Source: Terriglobales bacterium
Lineage (GTDB): Bacteria > Acidobacteriota > Terriglobia > Terriglobales > Acidobacteriaceae
Assembly (NCBI GenBank): GCA_035487355.1
Contig: DATHMF010000029.1
Span: 1-38,992, forward strand
Reading direction: 5' to 3'
DNA: 38,992 nucleotides
The position numbers and the translations under genes were made by a program. The notes under the pieces are model-generated. The model made no database searches. It worked only from the letters and a program-made list of their open reading frames with translations, and was not told the origin of the DNA. Below are positions 16,152-24,951 of this stretch, one piece after another. The stretch's first letter is position 1. Each line of letters starts with the position of its first letter.

Positions 16152-17108
16152 ATGGATGGAGTGTTGGTTCTCGATAAGCCGGGCGGGATCACGTCGCATG
16201 ACGCGGTCAACCGCTTGCGCCGGATTACCGGCGAGCGTTCGATTGGCCACTTAGGCACGCTTGACCCTATGGCAACCGGAGTTTTGCCCATGCTGCTGGG
16301 ACGCATGACACGGCTGGCACAATTTTATCTGCATTGTGAGAAGGAGTATGAAGGCGAAATTCGGCTGGGATTTGCCACTGATACCTACGATGCCACCGGA
16401 GAACCAACCGGATCTTCCAACCAGGTAAATTGCTCGGAAGTTCAGATACGGGAAGTCGCTGAGAGATTCGTGGGAGTGATTGAGCAGACGCCGCCGTCAT
16501 ACTCCGCCAAGAAAATCGCAGGCGTGCCTGCCTATAAGCTGGCCCGCAAAAAACAGACAGTCGAATTGAAGCCAGTGAAAGTCGAAATCAAACAATTTGA
16601 GATTGCCGGCGTACAAGGCGATCGCGTGGCGTTTCGCGCTCAAGTCGCCTCGGGAACTTACTTACGTTCCTTGGCCCATGATCTGGGTCAGCAACTGGGA
16701 GTCGGCGGTCATCTTGCCCGCCTTCGCAGAACCGCAGTGGGGGAGTTTAAGATAGAAGATGCCTGCAGATTAGAGGACTTAGAGTGTAAAGGAGAAGGAT
16801 CAGCCCCATCTTTAATGTCCGATAACGAATATTATGTAAAATCTACAATGGATCAGTATTTGCGCCATCCTCGCACGCTGCTTCCGGGCTTTCCCAGTGT
16901 TACCGCGCCGCCTGAGGCCCTGCCCCGCCTGTTGAACGGTAACTCGGTAAATCTGCCTGAATTCTCTTCAGCCAAGTTGGTCAAAGTGTTTCGCAACCAG
17001 ACTGAGCTGGTTGCCATCGTCCAACGAGTTGCGGGTTCGCTGTTCCAGCCTAAGGTCGTATTGGGATCTGCACAGGAGCAGCCAGTCGAAATGGTTCAGC
17101 CCCGATAA
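16152..17108 (+). CDS. truB: tRNA pseudouridine-55 synthase TruB
   Basis: A 318-residue TruB, which makes pseudouridine at position 55 in the T loop of tRNAs. The catalytic aspartate is D38 in GHLGTLDPMATGVLP. The N-terminal GVLVLDKPGGITSHDAV, the YEGEIRLGFATDTYDATGE strand, PPSYSAKKIAGVPAYKLAR and the SGTYLRSLAHDLG strand are all family hallmarks. Residues from about 215 onward form the C-terminal domain, with a poorly conserved linker around residue 220. Length is normal. It faces rhomboid head to head and ends 1 bp before the convergent 17110 gene. Confidence 0.95.
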   Translation: MDGVLVLDKPGGITSHDAVNRLRRITGERSIGHLGTLDPMATGVLPMLLGRMTRLAQFYLHCEKEYEGEIRLGFATDTYDATGEPTGSSNQVNCSEVQIREVAERFVGVIEQTPPSYSAKKIAGVPAYKLARKKQTVELKPVKVEIKQFEIAGVQGDRVAFRAQVASGTYLRSLAHDLGQQLGVGGHLARLRRTAVGEFKIEDACRLEDLECKGEGSAPSLMSDNEYYVKSTMDQYLRHPRTLLPGFPSVTAPPEALPRLLNGNSVNLPEFSSAKLVKVFRNQTELVAIVQRVAGSLFQPKVVLGSAQEQPVEMVQPR

Positions 17109-17109
17109 G

Positions 17110-17424
17110 CTACGCGACTGGGCTTAGCAGGTCTTTAAGCTCGCGTTCAAAGCTTTTTAGCTTTTCCAGTAGCTCGGGGGTGGCTTCAACAATTTCCCGT
17201 TTGGCCTGAAAGACCTTGCGACCATCTTTTTCCACTAAAACTCCCATGACTTCGCCCATGCGCCGTCCCGGCGAACCAATCATGCTCAAACCATTTGGAG
17301 TAGCCTCAAACAAGGCGATGCATTGATCGCGGACTACACCCAAGGCCTGAGGATAGCGGTCGAACTGTTCGATGTCGAAGCCTGCCTGGTAAATGCGGGC
17401 AAGTTGTTCAGCGGGATCAGGCAT
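17110..17424 (-). CDS. Small protein of unknown function
   Basis: A 104-residue soluble protein that I do not recognise. It is predicted to begin with a helical segment (AEQLARIYQAGFDIEQFDRY), has a central beta-rich stretch (CIALFEATPNGLSMIGSPG, MGVLVEKDGRKVFQAKR) and ends in a charged helix (TPELLEKLKSFERELKDLL). The protein-like composition and the tight tail-to-tail fit with truB support a real gene. No signal peptide, membrane segment or known motif is visible. Confidence 0.7.
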   Translation of the reverse strand: MPDPAEQLARIYQAGFDIEQFDRYPQALGVVRDQCIALFEATPNGLSMIGSPGRRMGEVMGVLVEKDGRKVFQAKREIVEATPELLEKLKSFERELKDLLSPVA

Positions 17425-17553
17425 AGACTAGGATTCTAGCAAGGCGGACAGGAAAAATTCCTGGCCTGATGGAGCAAATTCGGGAAAGCGCCGTAGTTCT
17501 CAAGCATGGCAAAACGTCCGCTGACGAGCGTAACGGGGCACGGCGAGCTCGTT

Positions 17554-18018
17554 TCAGCGCGGACTTGTTACCTTCTCCCATACGACAACGTACTGAGCCT
17601 CCGTGCCAGTTGTTGGGTCAATAGCACGGGCTGTGATGGTTAGGGTGCTCCCATTCAACTCATAAAATCGGACTTGATCGGTACCATTCCAGACTTCGTT
17701 CCAAGAAATATCGACGTGATGGGTGACCTTGCCGGCCTCTACCGAGTAAGTGCCCGCATACGCGAACATTGTCTTGTGGAGCGCTACTTGCTCTTCGTCT
17801 GTCAGAGCGAGGTCGAGTGGCACTATGCGTCCGCTCGAGGTTCCGATCGCATGCATCCGCCCGTCCGCAGAGTAACTAAGGTACCCAATCGGATGCTCGC
17901 CGTACGGAGTTGACCTCTCACCCGTGCCTGTGGTCATTACATGTGACTTCAATTTCCATGTGCCCAGCAATGGGTTCCCGCTCGCGAGCCCGGCAGTGGA
18001 TCCAGTGACGGCTTTCAT
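17554..18018 (-). CDS. Lipocalin-like domain protein
   Basis: A 154-residue protein with the opening LLGTWKLKSHVM and the GYLSYSADGRMHAIG strand found in the bacterial lipocalin-like domain (a small beta-barrel family of unknown ligand). Later strands HHVDISWNEVWNGTDQVRFY and LTITARAI continue the barrel. ATG 18018 is preferred to an upstream start at 18072 because GGAGG lies a few bases upstream of it and the extra residues look non-coding. No signal peptide is seen, so it is probably cytoplasmic. Many genomes carry several copies; the function is not known. Confidence 0.8.
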   Translation of the reverse strand: MKAVTGSTAGLASGNPLLGTWKLKSHVMTTGTGERSTPYGEHPIGYLSYSADGRMHAIGTSSGRIVPLDLALTDEEQVALHKTMFAYAGTYSVEAGKVTHHVDISWNEVWNGTDQVRFYELNGSTLTITARAIDPTTGTEAQYVVVWEKVTSPR

Positions 18019-18130
18019 ATTAGCCTCCGTTTCGCTTTGATTGCACCGGATCGGCGGCGTGCCACTGCCCAAGAGGATGCGGAGTCCGATTCGTAGCGTG
18101 ACGCTAGAAGCTGGCAGCTAGGAGTTTTAC

Positions 18131-18616
18131 CTACATCTTATAGCGGCCGAGGTCTTCGTCGTTGAGCGACTCCAGCCACTTGCGCAGCTCATCGGAGCTG
18201 ACACGCTCATTGATGGAGCTGGCGAGCTTGGAAGATTTCAGGACTTCGTCTTCCACGTAGATCGGGCAATCGAGGCGCAGGGCGAGGGCCAGCGCATCTG
18301 AGGGGCGTGAGTCTATGCTGATGACGTGACCGTCGCGTTCCATCCAGATGACAGCGTAGAAAGTATCGTCACGCAGTTCACTCACGACGACTTTGTGGAC
18401 GTGGGTGTTGAGCCCGGTGAGCACGTTCTTGATCAGGTCATGTGTCATCGGACGCGGGGTTGTGACCTTCTCGATCTCCAGGGCAATGGCGTTGGCCTCG
18501 TAGACACCGACCCAGATCGGCAATACGGTATCGCCGCCTACGTCCTTGAGGACCACAATAGGCATATTGGTCACCGGATCCATCATCAATCCACGAATTT
18601 TCATTTCAACTTCCAT
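18131..18616 (-). CDS. Bifunctional nuclease family protein (DUF151)
   Basis: A 161-residue protein of the DUF151/bifunctional nuclease family. Hallmarks are MPIVVLKDVGG, LPIWVGVYEANAIALEIE, RPMTHDL, the TFYAVIWMERDGHVISIDSR strand and RPSDALALALRLDCPIYV. Characterised plant members cleave RNA and DNA; the bacterial role is less clear. ATG 18616 is chosen over TTG 18640 because GGGGAG precedes it at a good distance. It follows miaB by 20 bp on the same strand and is probably cotranscribed with it, suggesting a link to RNA metabolism. The C-terminal tail ELRKWLESLNDEDLGRYKM is charged and helical. Confidence 0.9.
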   Translation of the reverse strand: MEVEMKIRGLMMDPVTNMPIVVLKDVGGDTVLPIWVGVYEANAIALEIEKVTTPRPMTHDLIKNVLTGLNTHVHKVVVSELRDDTFYAVIWMERDGHVISIDSRPSDALALALRLDCPIYVEDEVLKSSKLASSINERVSSDELRKWLESLNDEDLGRYKM

Positions 18617-18636
18617 TGTTATTCTCCCCGAATCCT

Positions 18637-19965
18637 TCAAGCTATCATTTCGCCTACCAGGCTATTGGGAAAACTTCCCGTTACTCTAATTAAATGATAA
18701 GAACCAACCTCTGGCGACGTCTCGGCGGCAGCGGTAAAATTCAGTGTTTTGTTCTGCGAAGTGCGCCCGATCCACTGATGGCGGGCCTCGTTCTTCCCTT
18801 CTACCATTACTTCAAGAACACTTCCTATCTGCTTGCTGTAATTGATTCTTTGAATCTCGCGCTGGCGGTCCATAAGTATCGCAAGCCGCTTTGCTTTCTC
18901 CTCGTCCACAATGCTGTCAATCATGCTGATCGCGGGAGTGTGAGGGCGCGGCGAATATTTGAAAGCAAAAACGCCGTCGTATTGCACTTCATCGAGCAAT
19001 GTGATGGTTTGCTCAAAATCGGAGTTGGTTTCGCCGGGGAAACCAACAATGACGTCCGTCGTAAGACTGATGGGACGCTTGGCTTCTTTGATCCAGCCGA
19101 TGCGCTCCAGGTATTCTTCGCGGGTATACAGGCGCATCATGGCTTTGAGCGTGTTGGAAGAGCCGCTTTGCACCGGCAGATGCACGTGATCGCAGAGTGT
19201 GGGAACAGAATCAATCGCTTCTACGATGTCGCGGGTGAAATCGCGGGGATGCGAAGTGGTAAAGCGCACGCGGCGAATGCCTGTGACCTGCCCGACTGCG
19301 GCCAGCAAATCAGCAAACGACTTTTTGCCACTGGGGTCGAGGTACGAATTTACAGTTTGCCCGAGAAGCTGGATATCGGTGTAGCCGGCATCAGCCATCT
19401 TCTGGGCCTCGGCCAGCACGGAATCTGATGTGCGGCTGCGCTCCTTGCCGCGGGTATAAGGAACGATGCAGTAAGAGCAGAACTTGTCGCATCCTTCAAT
19501 AATGGTGATGTATCCGCGATGCGGATTGCTGCGCGCAGTGAACTCGGTCTCAAAGGTTTCATCGGTCTGGCGGTCATCCAGGCCGGTGACGCGTGAGTTC
19601 CCTGCTTCAAGCTGCACCAGCATTTGAGGAAGATTGCGATACGAAGCTGATCCGGCGACGAGTGAAACATAAGGAGCGCGCTCGAAAATCTTCTCGCCTT
19701 CCTGCTGCGCCACGCATCCTAGCACGCCAAAGCGCTTGCCTTGTTTATGGAATTTCTTGAAATCGTTCAGGCGATTGAAGACCTTTTGTTCGGCCTTGTC
19801 GCGGATGGAGCAGGTGTTGTAGAGGACCAATCCGGCCTCTTCCACACTTTCCACTTGGCGGTAACCTTGTGCGACAAGTGTGCCGATGACCTTCTCCGAG
19901 TCATGGACGTTCATTTGGCAGCCAAAGGTCTCGATAAAGAACGTCTTTTCGAGCGATTGCGGCAT
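18637..19965 (-). CDS. miaB: tRNA-2-methylthio-N6-dimethylallyladenosine synthase MiaB
   Basis: A 442-residue radical SAM methylthiotransferase that adds a methylthio group to i6A37 of tRNAs reading UNN codons. The auxiliary cluster cysteines are C16 (FGCQMN), C52 (NTCSIRDKAEQK) and C84 (LGCVAQ). The radical SAM cluster is C159, C163 and C166 in EGCDKFCSYCIVPYTRG. The C-terminal region from about residue 375 is the TRAM RNA-binding domain. ATG 19965 starts just before the conserved KTFFIETFGCQMN and is preferred to a start at 20022 that adds 19 unrelated residues. It heads a probable operon with the DUF151 gene. Confidence 0.96.
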   Translation of the reverse strand: MPQSLEKTFFIETFGCQMNVHDSEKVIGTLVAQGYRQVESVEEAGLVLYNTCSIRDKAEQKVFNRLNDFKKFHKQGKRFGVLGCVAQQEGEKIFERAPYVSLVAGSASYRNLPQMLVQLEAGNSRVTGLDDRQTDETFETEFTARSNPHRGYITIIEGCDKFCSYCIVPYTRGKERSRTSDSVLAEAQKMADAGYTDIQLLGQTVNSYLDPSGKKSFADLLAAVGQVTGIRRVRFTTSHPRDFTRDIVEAIDSVPTLCDHVHLPVQSGSSNTLKAMMRLYTREEYLERIGWIKEAKRPISLTTDVIVGFPGETNSDFEQTITLLDEVQYDGVFAFKYSPRPHTPAISMIDSIVDEEKAKRLAILMDRQREIQRINYSKQIGSVLEVMVEGKNEARHQWIGRTSQNKTLNFTAAAETSPEVGSYHLIRVTGSFPNSLVGEMIA

Positions 19966-20124
19966 GGTTGATGAGTTCAGTATAGCGCAATCAGACCGAG
20001 TGTTTGCCCAATATCGAAGCACCTACAGTTAAAATACGCGAAATCATGTCCTTAGCTTTTGTAAAAATTATGTCTTGTGCTTGACACGTCTGCTCATGGC
20101 TGGCACTTTGCAGGGTGAATTGAT

Positions 20125-20472
20125 CTAATTCGAGAAAGAATCTGTGGCGGTTTTCTCGTCGTGGTAAATCTGGAAAAGTTCCACCAGGCCGACTCGCTTA
20201 AGCGACTGCAGAGCATATTCGGAAGGATTCACTAACTTGGCGTTGCCACCGCGTTGCTTGACTGCGGTAAGCGTGCGCACCAGGACTCCGATGCCGCTGG
20301 AGTCGAGCAACTTGACGTCGCTGAGGTCGAAGACGATACGCGAGTTACCCGAGCCCAGGGTCTGGGTGACGGTCCTGCGAAGGTTATCCACGGCATCGCC
20401 CACCATGAGGTCGCCGCGCATGCTGATGACCTGCACGTTCCGGTTTGCGTCTTTGCGGACTTGTATTTCCAT
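20125..20472 (-). CDS. STAS-domain anti-anti-sigma factor
   Basis: A 115-residue single STAS-domain protein of the SpoIIAA/RsbV type. The conserved phospho-acceptor region is IVFDLSDVKLLDSSGIGVLV, with S58 or S59 as the expected phosphorylation site. When unphosphorylated, such proteins bind an anti-sigma kinase and free a sigma factor. The partner kinase and phosphatase genes are not in the window. ATG 20472 has GGAG 6-7 nt upstream; a GTG at 20487 is less likely. It diverges from the methyltransferase at 20588 and lies 160 bp upstream of miaB on the same strand. Confidence 0.9.
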   Translation of the reverse strand: MEIQVRKDANRNVQVISMRGDLMVGDAVDNLRRTVTQTLGSGNSRIVFDLSDVKLLDSSGIGVLVRTLTAVKQRGGNAKLVNPSEYALQSLKRVGLVELFQIYHDEKTATDSFSN

Positions 20473-20587
20473 GTTGACTCCGCCCACAATGGAGACCTCA
20501 GGACTCTCAGCAGATTATAGGCAAAATCGTTGTCTTGTGAAAGGGCGACGATTTGTGATTTCCACTACCGAAAGTACTTACCGCAAT

Positions 20588-21184
20588 ATGAAATTTTCGA
20601 ACAACAAACCTCGAGTGGCTTCCGAACAGGAGATGTGGAATGCAAAATACCAGGCAGGCTCGCATACATCGTTGAAGCCCGATCCATTTTTGCTGCAAGC
20701 AGATAAGGATTATGTGCAGCCGCTGTTGCCGGCACGGGGCGATGTGCTGGATCTAGCCGGCGGCGTGGGCCGCCATTCCTTGTTTTACGCTAAGCGAGGC
20801 TGGAAGGCGACGCTCATTGACGTCTCAGACCTAGGGACCGCTTTGGCGCAGAAGAATGCCCGCCGCAGAAAATTGAAAATCGAAACCATTACGGCTGATC
20901 TGAACCACTATAATCTGCGACAGTTGCCGCAGCGGTTTGATCTAATCCTTGGGTTTTTCTATTTGCAGAGAAACCACTTCCCTGCTCTGGTTGATGTGCT
21001 CAAACCCGCCGGTTTGCTGATCTATAAAACCTATCTGCTAGGCACGGTGAAGGGGCCGACGCATCCTTTGCATCTGCTCGAGCCAAACGAACTCTTGCGC
21101 GATTTCCCTGGATTAAGGGTGCTGCACTACCGGGAAACCGTGGGAGAAAGCCGCACGGCGGAGTTTGTGGGCAAAAAGGAGTAA
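20588..21184 (+). CDS. Class I SAM-dependent methyltransferase
   Basis: A 198-residue methyltransferase. Motif I, the SAM-binding loop, is VLDLAGGVGRHSLFYA, the acidic post-motif is TLIDVSD, and FDLILGFFYL is motif II/IV. The sequence resembles TehB/thiopurine-type small methyltransferases acting on small molecules. The start is placed at ATG 20588 because the frame upstream of it overlaps the divergent STAS gene in antisense. No strong Shine-Dalgarno is visible. It lies 72 bp before a second methyltransferase gene of a different subgroup. Substrate unknown. Confidence 0.82.
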   Translation: MKFSNNKPRVASEQEMWNAKYQAGSHTSLKPDPFLLQADKDYVQPLLPARGDVLDLAGGVGRHSLFYAKRGWKATLIDVSDLGTALAQKNARRRKLKIETITADLNHYNLRQLPQRFDLILGFFYLQRNHFPALVDVLKPAGLLIYKTYLLGTVKGPTHPLHLLEPNELLRDFPGLRVLHYRETVGESRTAEFVGKKE

Positions 21185-21256
21185 AGAATATTCCTGGTTG
21201 TTCGTCGCGATTCCCTGCTGTTGTATCCTTTATATTCCTAACTCAGGAGGTTTCTT

Positions 21257-22075
21257 ATGTCGTCTACTGCAATGGACATCAACGCACTCAAAGACCGTAT
21301 GCGTGACACCTGGATGGCCGGGGATTTCGGCATCATCGCCACCTACATCGTTGCTGCCGCGAATGATTTCATTGGCCGCCTGAATATCGCGTCAGCCAGC
21401 CGCGTGCTTGATGTGGCCTGCGGTACCGGCAACACGGCCATTCCGGCAGCCCGCGCCGGAGCGGTGGTTACGGGAGTGGATATCGCTTCGAACCTGATCG
21501 AGCAGGCGCGCGCTCGAGCAGCGAAAGAAGGCGTAAAAGCCACGTTCGAAGAAGGCGATGCCGAGCAATTGAAATTTGCCGACGGCTCTTTTGACGCGGT
21601 GGTGACCATGTTCGGCGCCATGTTTGCGCCACGCCCCGAGCGCGTGGTCGCCGAGTTCCTGCGCGTGTGCCGGCCGGGAGGGATGATTGCCATGGCAAAC
21701 TGGACGCCGGATGGATTTGTCGGCGAAAACTTCCGTGCCCAGGCCGCTCATGTTCCTCCTCCTCAGGGCGTTCCCAGGCCAGTGCTTTGGGGAGACGAAG
21801 CGACCGTGCGTGAGCGCTTCGGCAAAGGTGTGAGCAAAATCACATGCTCCCGCCAGATGTGCATCTTCAAATTTCCCTTTCCACCCCGCGAGGTGGTGCA
21901 GCTCTTCCGCCGGTACTTTGGCCCAACGCAGGTTGCATTCTCCACCCTCGATGCCGGCAAGCAAGCGGCGCTGGCTGCCGATCTCGAAGCCGTGTGGAAC
22001 AAGCACAATCAGGTGAAAGACGGCACGACTCTGGTCGAGGGAGAGTATCTCGAGGTAAAAGCCATCCGGGCGTAG
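21257..22075 (+). CDS. Class I SAM-dependent methyltransferase (UbiE-like)
   Basis: A 272-residue methyltransferase of the UbiE/Methyltransf_11 type. Motif I is RVLDVACGTGNTAIPAA, the SAM ribose acid is in TGVDIASNLIEQAR, motif II is FDAVVTMFGAMFAPRP and motif III is RVCRPGGMIAMANWTPDG. AGGAGG lies 7-8 nt before the ATG. The C-terminal 100 residues are likely the substrate domain. The best guess is a small-molecule methyltransferase of unknown target. The gene ends 82 bp from convergent aroC. Confidence 0.88.
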   Translation: MSSTAMDINALKDRMRDTWMAGDFGIIATYIVAAANDFIGRLNIASASRVLDVACGTGNTAIPAARAGAVVTGVDIASNLIEQARARAAKEGVKATFEEGDAEQLKFADGSFDAVVTMFGAMFAPRPERVVAEFLRVCRPGGMIAMANWTPDGFVGENFRAQAAHVPPPQGVPRPVLWGDEATVRERFGKGVSKITCSRQMCIFKFPFPPREVVQLFRRYFGPTQVAFSTLDAGKQAALAADLEAVWNKHNQVKDGTTLVEGEYLEVKAIRA

Positions 22076-22142
22076 AGAAGCAAGGCTTAACCGCAGAGGA
22101 CGCAAAGGAACGCAGAGGCGCACAAATATTCTGCGAGAAGAA

Positions 22143-22161
22143 CTAGGGGATGTTGCCCTAG
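22143..22161. terminator. Short inverted repeat between convergent genes
   Basis: CTAGGG (22143-22148) and CCCTAG (22156-22161) are perfectly complementary around a 7-nt loop, at the tail-to-tail junction of the methyltransferase gene and aroC. There is no T-run, so termination activity is uncertain. Just upstream, the AACGCAGAGG-type stretch at 22090-22120 is low-complexity. Confidence 0.3.
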
Positions 22162-23339
22162 AATTCCTTCAATTGCTGGCAATATCCCTTGAAGTTGCGG
22201 GTAGTTTCAGTCATCGAGTCGCCGCCGAATTTTTCTAAGGCGCTGCGGGCCAGGGTGAGTGCGACCATGGCTTCGCCTGCGACTCCGGCGGCGGGGACAA
22301 CGCACACATCCGAGCGCTCATAGGCCGCCTTGACGGCCTCGCGGGTTTTAAAGTCTACCGATTCCAGCGGACGCCGCAAGGTGGAAATGGGCTTCAGGTA
22401 ACCACGCACGATGATGTCCTGTCCGTTGGAGATGCCGCCTTCGATGCCACCGGCGTGGTTTGATTTTCGCGTGAAGCCGGTGAAAGGAAGGTTGTTCCCT
22501 TTTTGGTAACCGATCTCATCGTGCACTTGGGAGCCAAAGGAAAGCGCGGAGGCCACGCCGGTTCCGATCTCCACGGCCTTGACCGCCTGTAATGACATCA
22601 CAGCGGCTGCGAGGTGGGTATCGAGACGCTCATCCCAGTTGGCGTAGGTGCCAAGGCCGGGAGGCACGTTGTGTGCGACAACTTCAAAAACGCCGCCGAT
22701 AGAGTCGCCGGTCTTGAGGGCGCGGTCTACTTCGGCCTTCATGCGCTGCTCGGTCTCTTCGTCTACGCAGTTGAGCAGAACTTCTTCGCGGCCATGAAGG
22801 GCCTGGAGTCGCTCCCAGGGGATTTCGTCCAGGTTCAAGCGGGCGCTGCCCACGGCGACCACGTGGCTTAGAACTTCAATGCCTAATTCCCGCAGGAAGA
22901 GCTTGGCCAGAGCGCCAACGGCAACACGGGCGGCTGACTCGCGGGCCGAGGCGCGTTCGAGGATGTAGCGTGCTTCGGGAAAGTTGTACTTGAGGGCGCC
23001 CGCGAGATCGGCGTGTCCGGGACGAGGCGACTTTACTTCCTTGTGTTTCTCCGGATCGCCCGCGGCAACCGGCAGCGACTCCTGCCAGTTCTGCCAGTCC
23101 TTATTGGCCAGCGTAAGCGCAATGGGCGAGCCGATGGTCTGACCGTGGCGCACGCCAGAGAGGATGTGGGCGGTGTCGCGCTCAATGCGCATGCGTCCGC
23201 CGCGTCCGTAGCCTTGTTGACGACGCCATAACTCGCGGTTGACGAATTCCTCGTCAACCTTCAATCCGGCGGGCATGCCGGAGAGCAACGCAACCAGAGC
23301 CTCGCCGTGAGACTCACCTGAGGTAGAGAATCGAAGCAT
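22158..23339 (-). CDS. aroC: Chorismate synthase
   Basis: A 393-residue AroC, which converts EPSP to chorismate with reduced FMN as the last step of the shikimate pathway. Hallmarks are LRFSTSGESHGEALVALLSG, RRQQGYGRGGRMRIE, SGVRHGQTIGSPIAL, RPGHADLAGALKY, RASARESAARVAVGALAK, and HAGGIEGGISNGQDI. The TRKSNHAGG variant is normal. ATG 23339 is chosen because the protein then starts MLRFSTSGESHG as in the family. Upstream there is a palindromic CCTATAGG but no strong Shine-Dalgarno, so the transcript may have a very short leader. It is not clustered with other shikimate genes. Confidence 0.96.
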   Translation of the reverse strand: MLRFSTSGESHGEALVALLSGMPAGLKVDEEFVNRELWRRQQGYGRGGRMRIERDTAHILSGVRHGQTIGSPIALTLANKDWQNWQESLPVAAGDPEKHKEVKSPRPGHADLAGALKYNFPEARYILERASARESAARVAVGALAKLFLRELGIEVLSHVVAVGSARLNLDEIPWERLQALHGREEVLLNCVDEETEQRMKAEVDRALKTGDSIGGVFEVVAHNVPPGLGTYANWDERLDTHLAAAVMSLQAVKAVEIGTGVASALSFGSQVHDEIGYQKGNNLPFTGFTRKSNHAGGIEGGISNGQDIIVRGYLKPISTLRRPLESVDFKTREAVKAAYERSDVCVVPAAGVAGEAMVALTLARSALEKFGGDSMTETTRNFKGYCQQLKEF

Positions 23340-23438
23340 AAACCTATAGGTTACAGCAAAAAGTAGATTTGTTGATATCCGTAGAAGCTGGAGATACATG
23401 TGCCACTTTTCGATAAGCTGACTGTACACCACCGGCTA

Positions 23439-23486
23439 GTGCGACCATTGGGCAGGAAGCCCCTAGCTTTCACTTTCCGGTCGCAC
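23439..23486. terminator. Hairpin downstream of the MNIO cassette
   Basis: GTGCGACC (23439-23446) and GGTCGCAC (23479-23486) are perfectly complementary, and an inner GGGC-aggaa-GCCC (23450-23462) can form a second stem. On the minus strand it begins 5 nt after the partner gene ends, where a terminator would be expected. No T-run follows, so it could instead be a stabilising 3' structure. Confidence 0.45.
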
Positions 23487-23490
23487 GCCA

Positions 23491-24021
23491 TCAGCCGCGC
23501 GTTACGGCAAAGATCTGGAACTGGCCTGGAATATCGCGCGAAATTAGGATCTGGTAGGCACCTTCTGGAACTTCATCCTCCAGAGGAATGTTCCTGGCAA
23601 GGCTGTTCAAGACCGCAGACGGCTCAACATCCCAAAAGACTACATAAGAACAAGGATCGCCCTGCCTCACTTTCATGAGCGCAAGCTCGAATTGTGCCAC
23701 GGATGCGATCAGGCGATCACGATGACCAGTCAGCGCTTCCAGGAAAGCTGGCGCCTGTGTCTCTCTGAAAGGAGAAATGTTGTTTTGCGTGATGAAAGAA
23801 CTGAGGGTCTCTTCCAGAAGATTGCGCCGTCGTAGCAGGGTAACGGTGAGTACACAGGTGCGCTCAAGGACATAGATTCGCCATAGCAAGATGTTCCTTC
23901 GTCCCTCTTCCAGGTCCTTCGAGTGCGCGACCCTGTGGATATAGGGGTCATCGTCCGCACATACCTGATAGCTGGCCCTGAACAGGCCCAGGAGTTTCCG
24001 TTGGTGGGCTGCAAGATCCAT
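23491..24021 (-). CDS. MNIO partner protein (putative RiPP recognition subunit)
   Basis: A 176-residue protein, 3 bp downstream of the MNIO gene and surely cotranscribed with it. The N-terminal 120 residues look all-helical (LAAHQRKLLGLFRASYQV, RNILLWRIYVLERTCVLTVT). The C-terminal 60 residues look alpha/beta (VAQFELALMKVRQGDP, SYVVFWDVEPSAVLNSL, GAYQILISRDIPGQFQIFAV). Known MNIOs work with a partner encoded next door (MbnC, TglI, BufC/DUF2063-type), and the two-part layout with a 'FELAL...' helix then a strand-rich end agrees with that group. I infer that it binds the leader of the 77-residue peptide and presents it to the oxidase. AGGA lies 7 nt before the ATG. Confidence 0.6.
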   Translation of the reverse strand: MDLAAHQRKLLGLFRASYQVCADDDPYIHRVAHSKDLEEGRRNILLWRIYVLERTCVLTVTLLRRRNLLEETLSSFITQNNISPFRETQAPAFLEALTGHRDRLIASVAQFELALMKVRQGDPCSYVVFWDVEPSAVLNSLARNIPLEDEVPEGAYQILISRDIPGQFQIFAVTRG

Positions 24022-24024
24022 AGC

Positions 24025-24900
24025 TCAATTCCTAAAGGCCGCACGGAGCCGACCCAACTCCTCTGCAATCGCATTGTGGCCTAGACCTGGTACCGCCTCA
24101 GGCATGAACTCATAGACCACAACCTGGGCATTTCGCGCTGACTGCTGGACGACTTGTCGTGCCAGTTCGACGGTGGAGCTGCGGGTGAGTTGAGAGTGTA
24201 CGTCCAACAGAAAGCCGTTGTGTTCTACTCCGCAGGCAACATGCAGTTCGCGAACATTCGCAGGCTGAAGTTCGCTGAGGAAGGCAGGGATATCGAACCC
24301 ATGGTTGTGCGCATCGCATTCCAGGTTGTACACATCAAGAATCAAGCCGCAACCGGTTCTATTCGTGAGCGCGTTGAGGAAACCAGCATCGGAATAGTCA
24401 CTCGGGAAATCAGGGATGACGTGAACAATGTTCTCTAACAGAAAGGGAAGCCTGTAACGTTCTTGAATCGCACTTACCCTTTCGCACACCATATCGAGCG
24501 CCTCATTAGTCTTCGGCATGGCAAGCATAATACCTAGGTGCTCCCCATCGACCTTGGTATAAGCGAGATGCTCGCTATGCCAAGCCACATCGACCTGCTC
24601 AAGAAAGTCGTCCAGAAGACGCAAGTAGGTGGGAGACCATCCTTCATGCGAACCGATAGATAAACTAACGCCATGCACAATAATCTGCGCTGCTTTGCCT
24701 ATATTCTTGAGTTCCGACATAATCTCGTTGCTGAGGGAGATCTCATGATCATTTACCTCGGATATCGTCTCCAGCGTCACCTCGATATAGTCGACAAGGG
24801 GAAGCATGCGTTCAAGAAGGGCGGGATCGCGCCCCTCATATGTGGCGCCGATGGCCACGGATGTATTCGCTTGCGTGAGATAGTTGATACGAGCAGCCAT
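24025..24900 (-). CDS. DUF692/MNIO multinuclear non-heme iron oxidase
   Basis: A 291-residue TIM-barrel enzyme of the DUF692 family, now called MNIO (MbnB, TglH, BufB). Members carry two or three irons and oxidise Cys, Asp or other residues of a ribosomal peptide. Family motifs in order: IVHGVSLSIGS (H76), AWHSEHLAYTKVDGEHLG (H108, H111), PFLLENI (E156), GLILDVYNL (D189, N192), HNHGFD, ELHVACGVEHNGFLLDVHSQ (H220, D233, H235) and VVYEFMPEAVPG (E264). All metal-ligand-type residues appear intact. ATG 24900 is chosen over TTG 24942; its GGGG is a weak ribosome-binding site. It lies between a candidate precursor and a partner, so peptide modification is the likely role; the reaction is unknown. 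Confidence 0.88.
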   Translation of the reverse strand: MAARINYLTQANTSVAIGATYEGRDPALLERMLPLVDYIEVTLETISEVNDHEISLSNEIMSELKNIGKAAQIIVHGVSLSIGSHEGWSPTYLRLLDDFLEQVDVAWHSEHLAYTKVDGEHLGIMLAMPKTNEALDMVCERVSAIQERYRLPFLLENIVHVIPDFPSDYSDAGFLNALTNRTGCGLILDVYNLECDAHNHGFDIPAFLSELQPANVRELHVACGVEHNGFLLDVHSQLTRSSTVELARQVVQQSARNAQVVVYEFMPEAVPGLGHNAIAEELGRLRAAFRN

Positions 24901-24951
24901 CGGAGTACTGTTCCCCTTGTCTCCTATTTTGGTATGAAGCAAACCACCGAT

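Noticed and set aside
20237..20587. Upstream extension of the methyltransferase gene at 20588
   Set aside because: The extra 117 codons lie antisense to the STAS gene and are Arg/Thr/Ser-rich without motifs; the methyltransferase fold starts after 20588.
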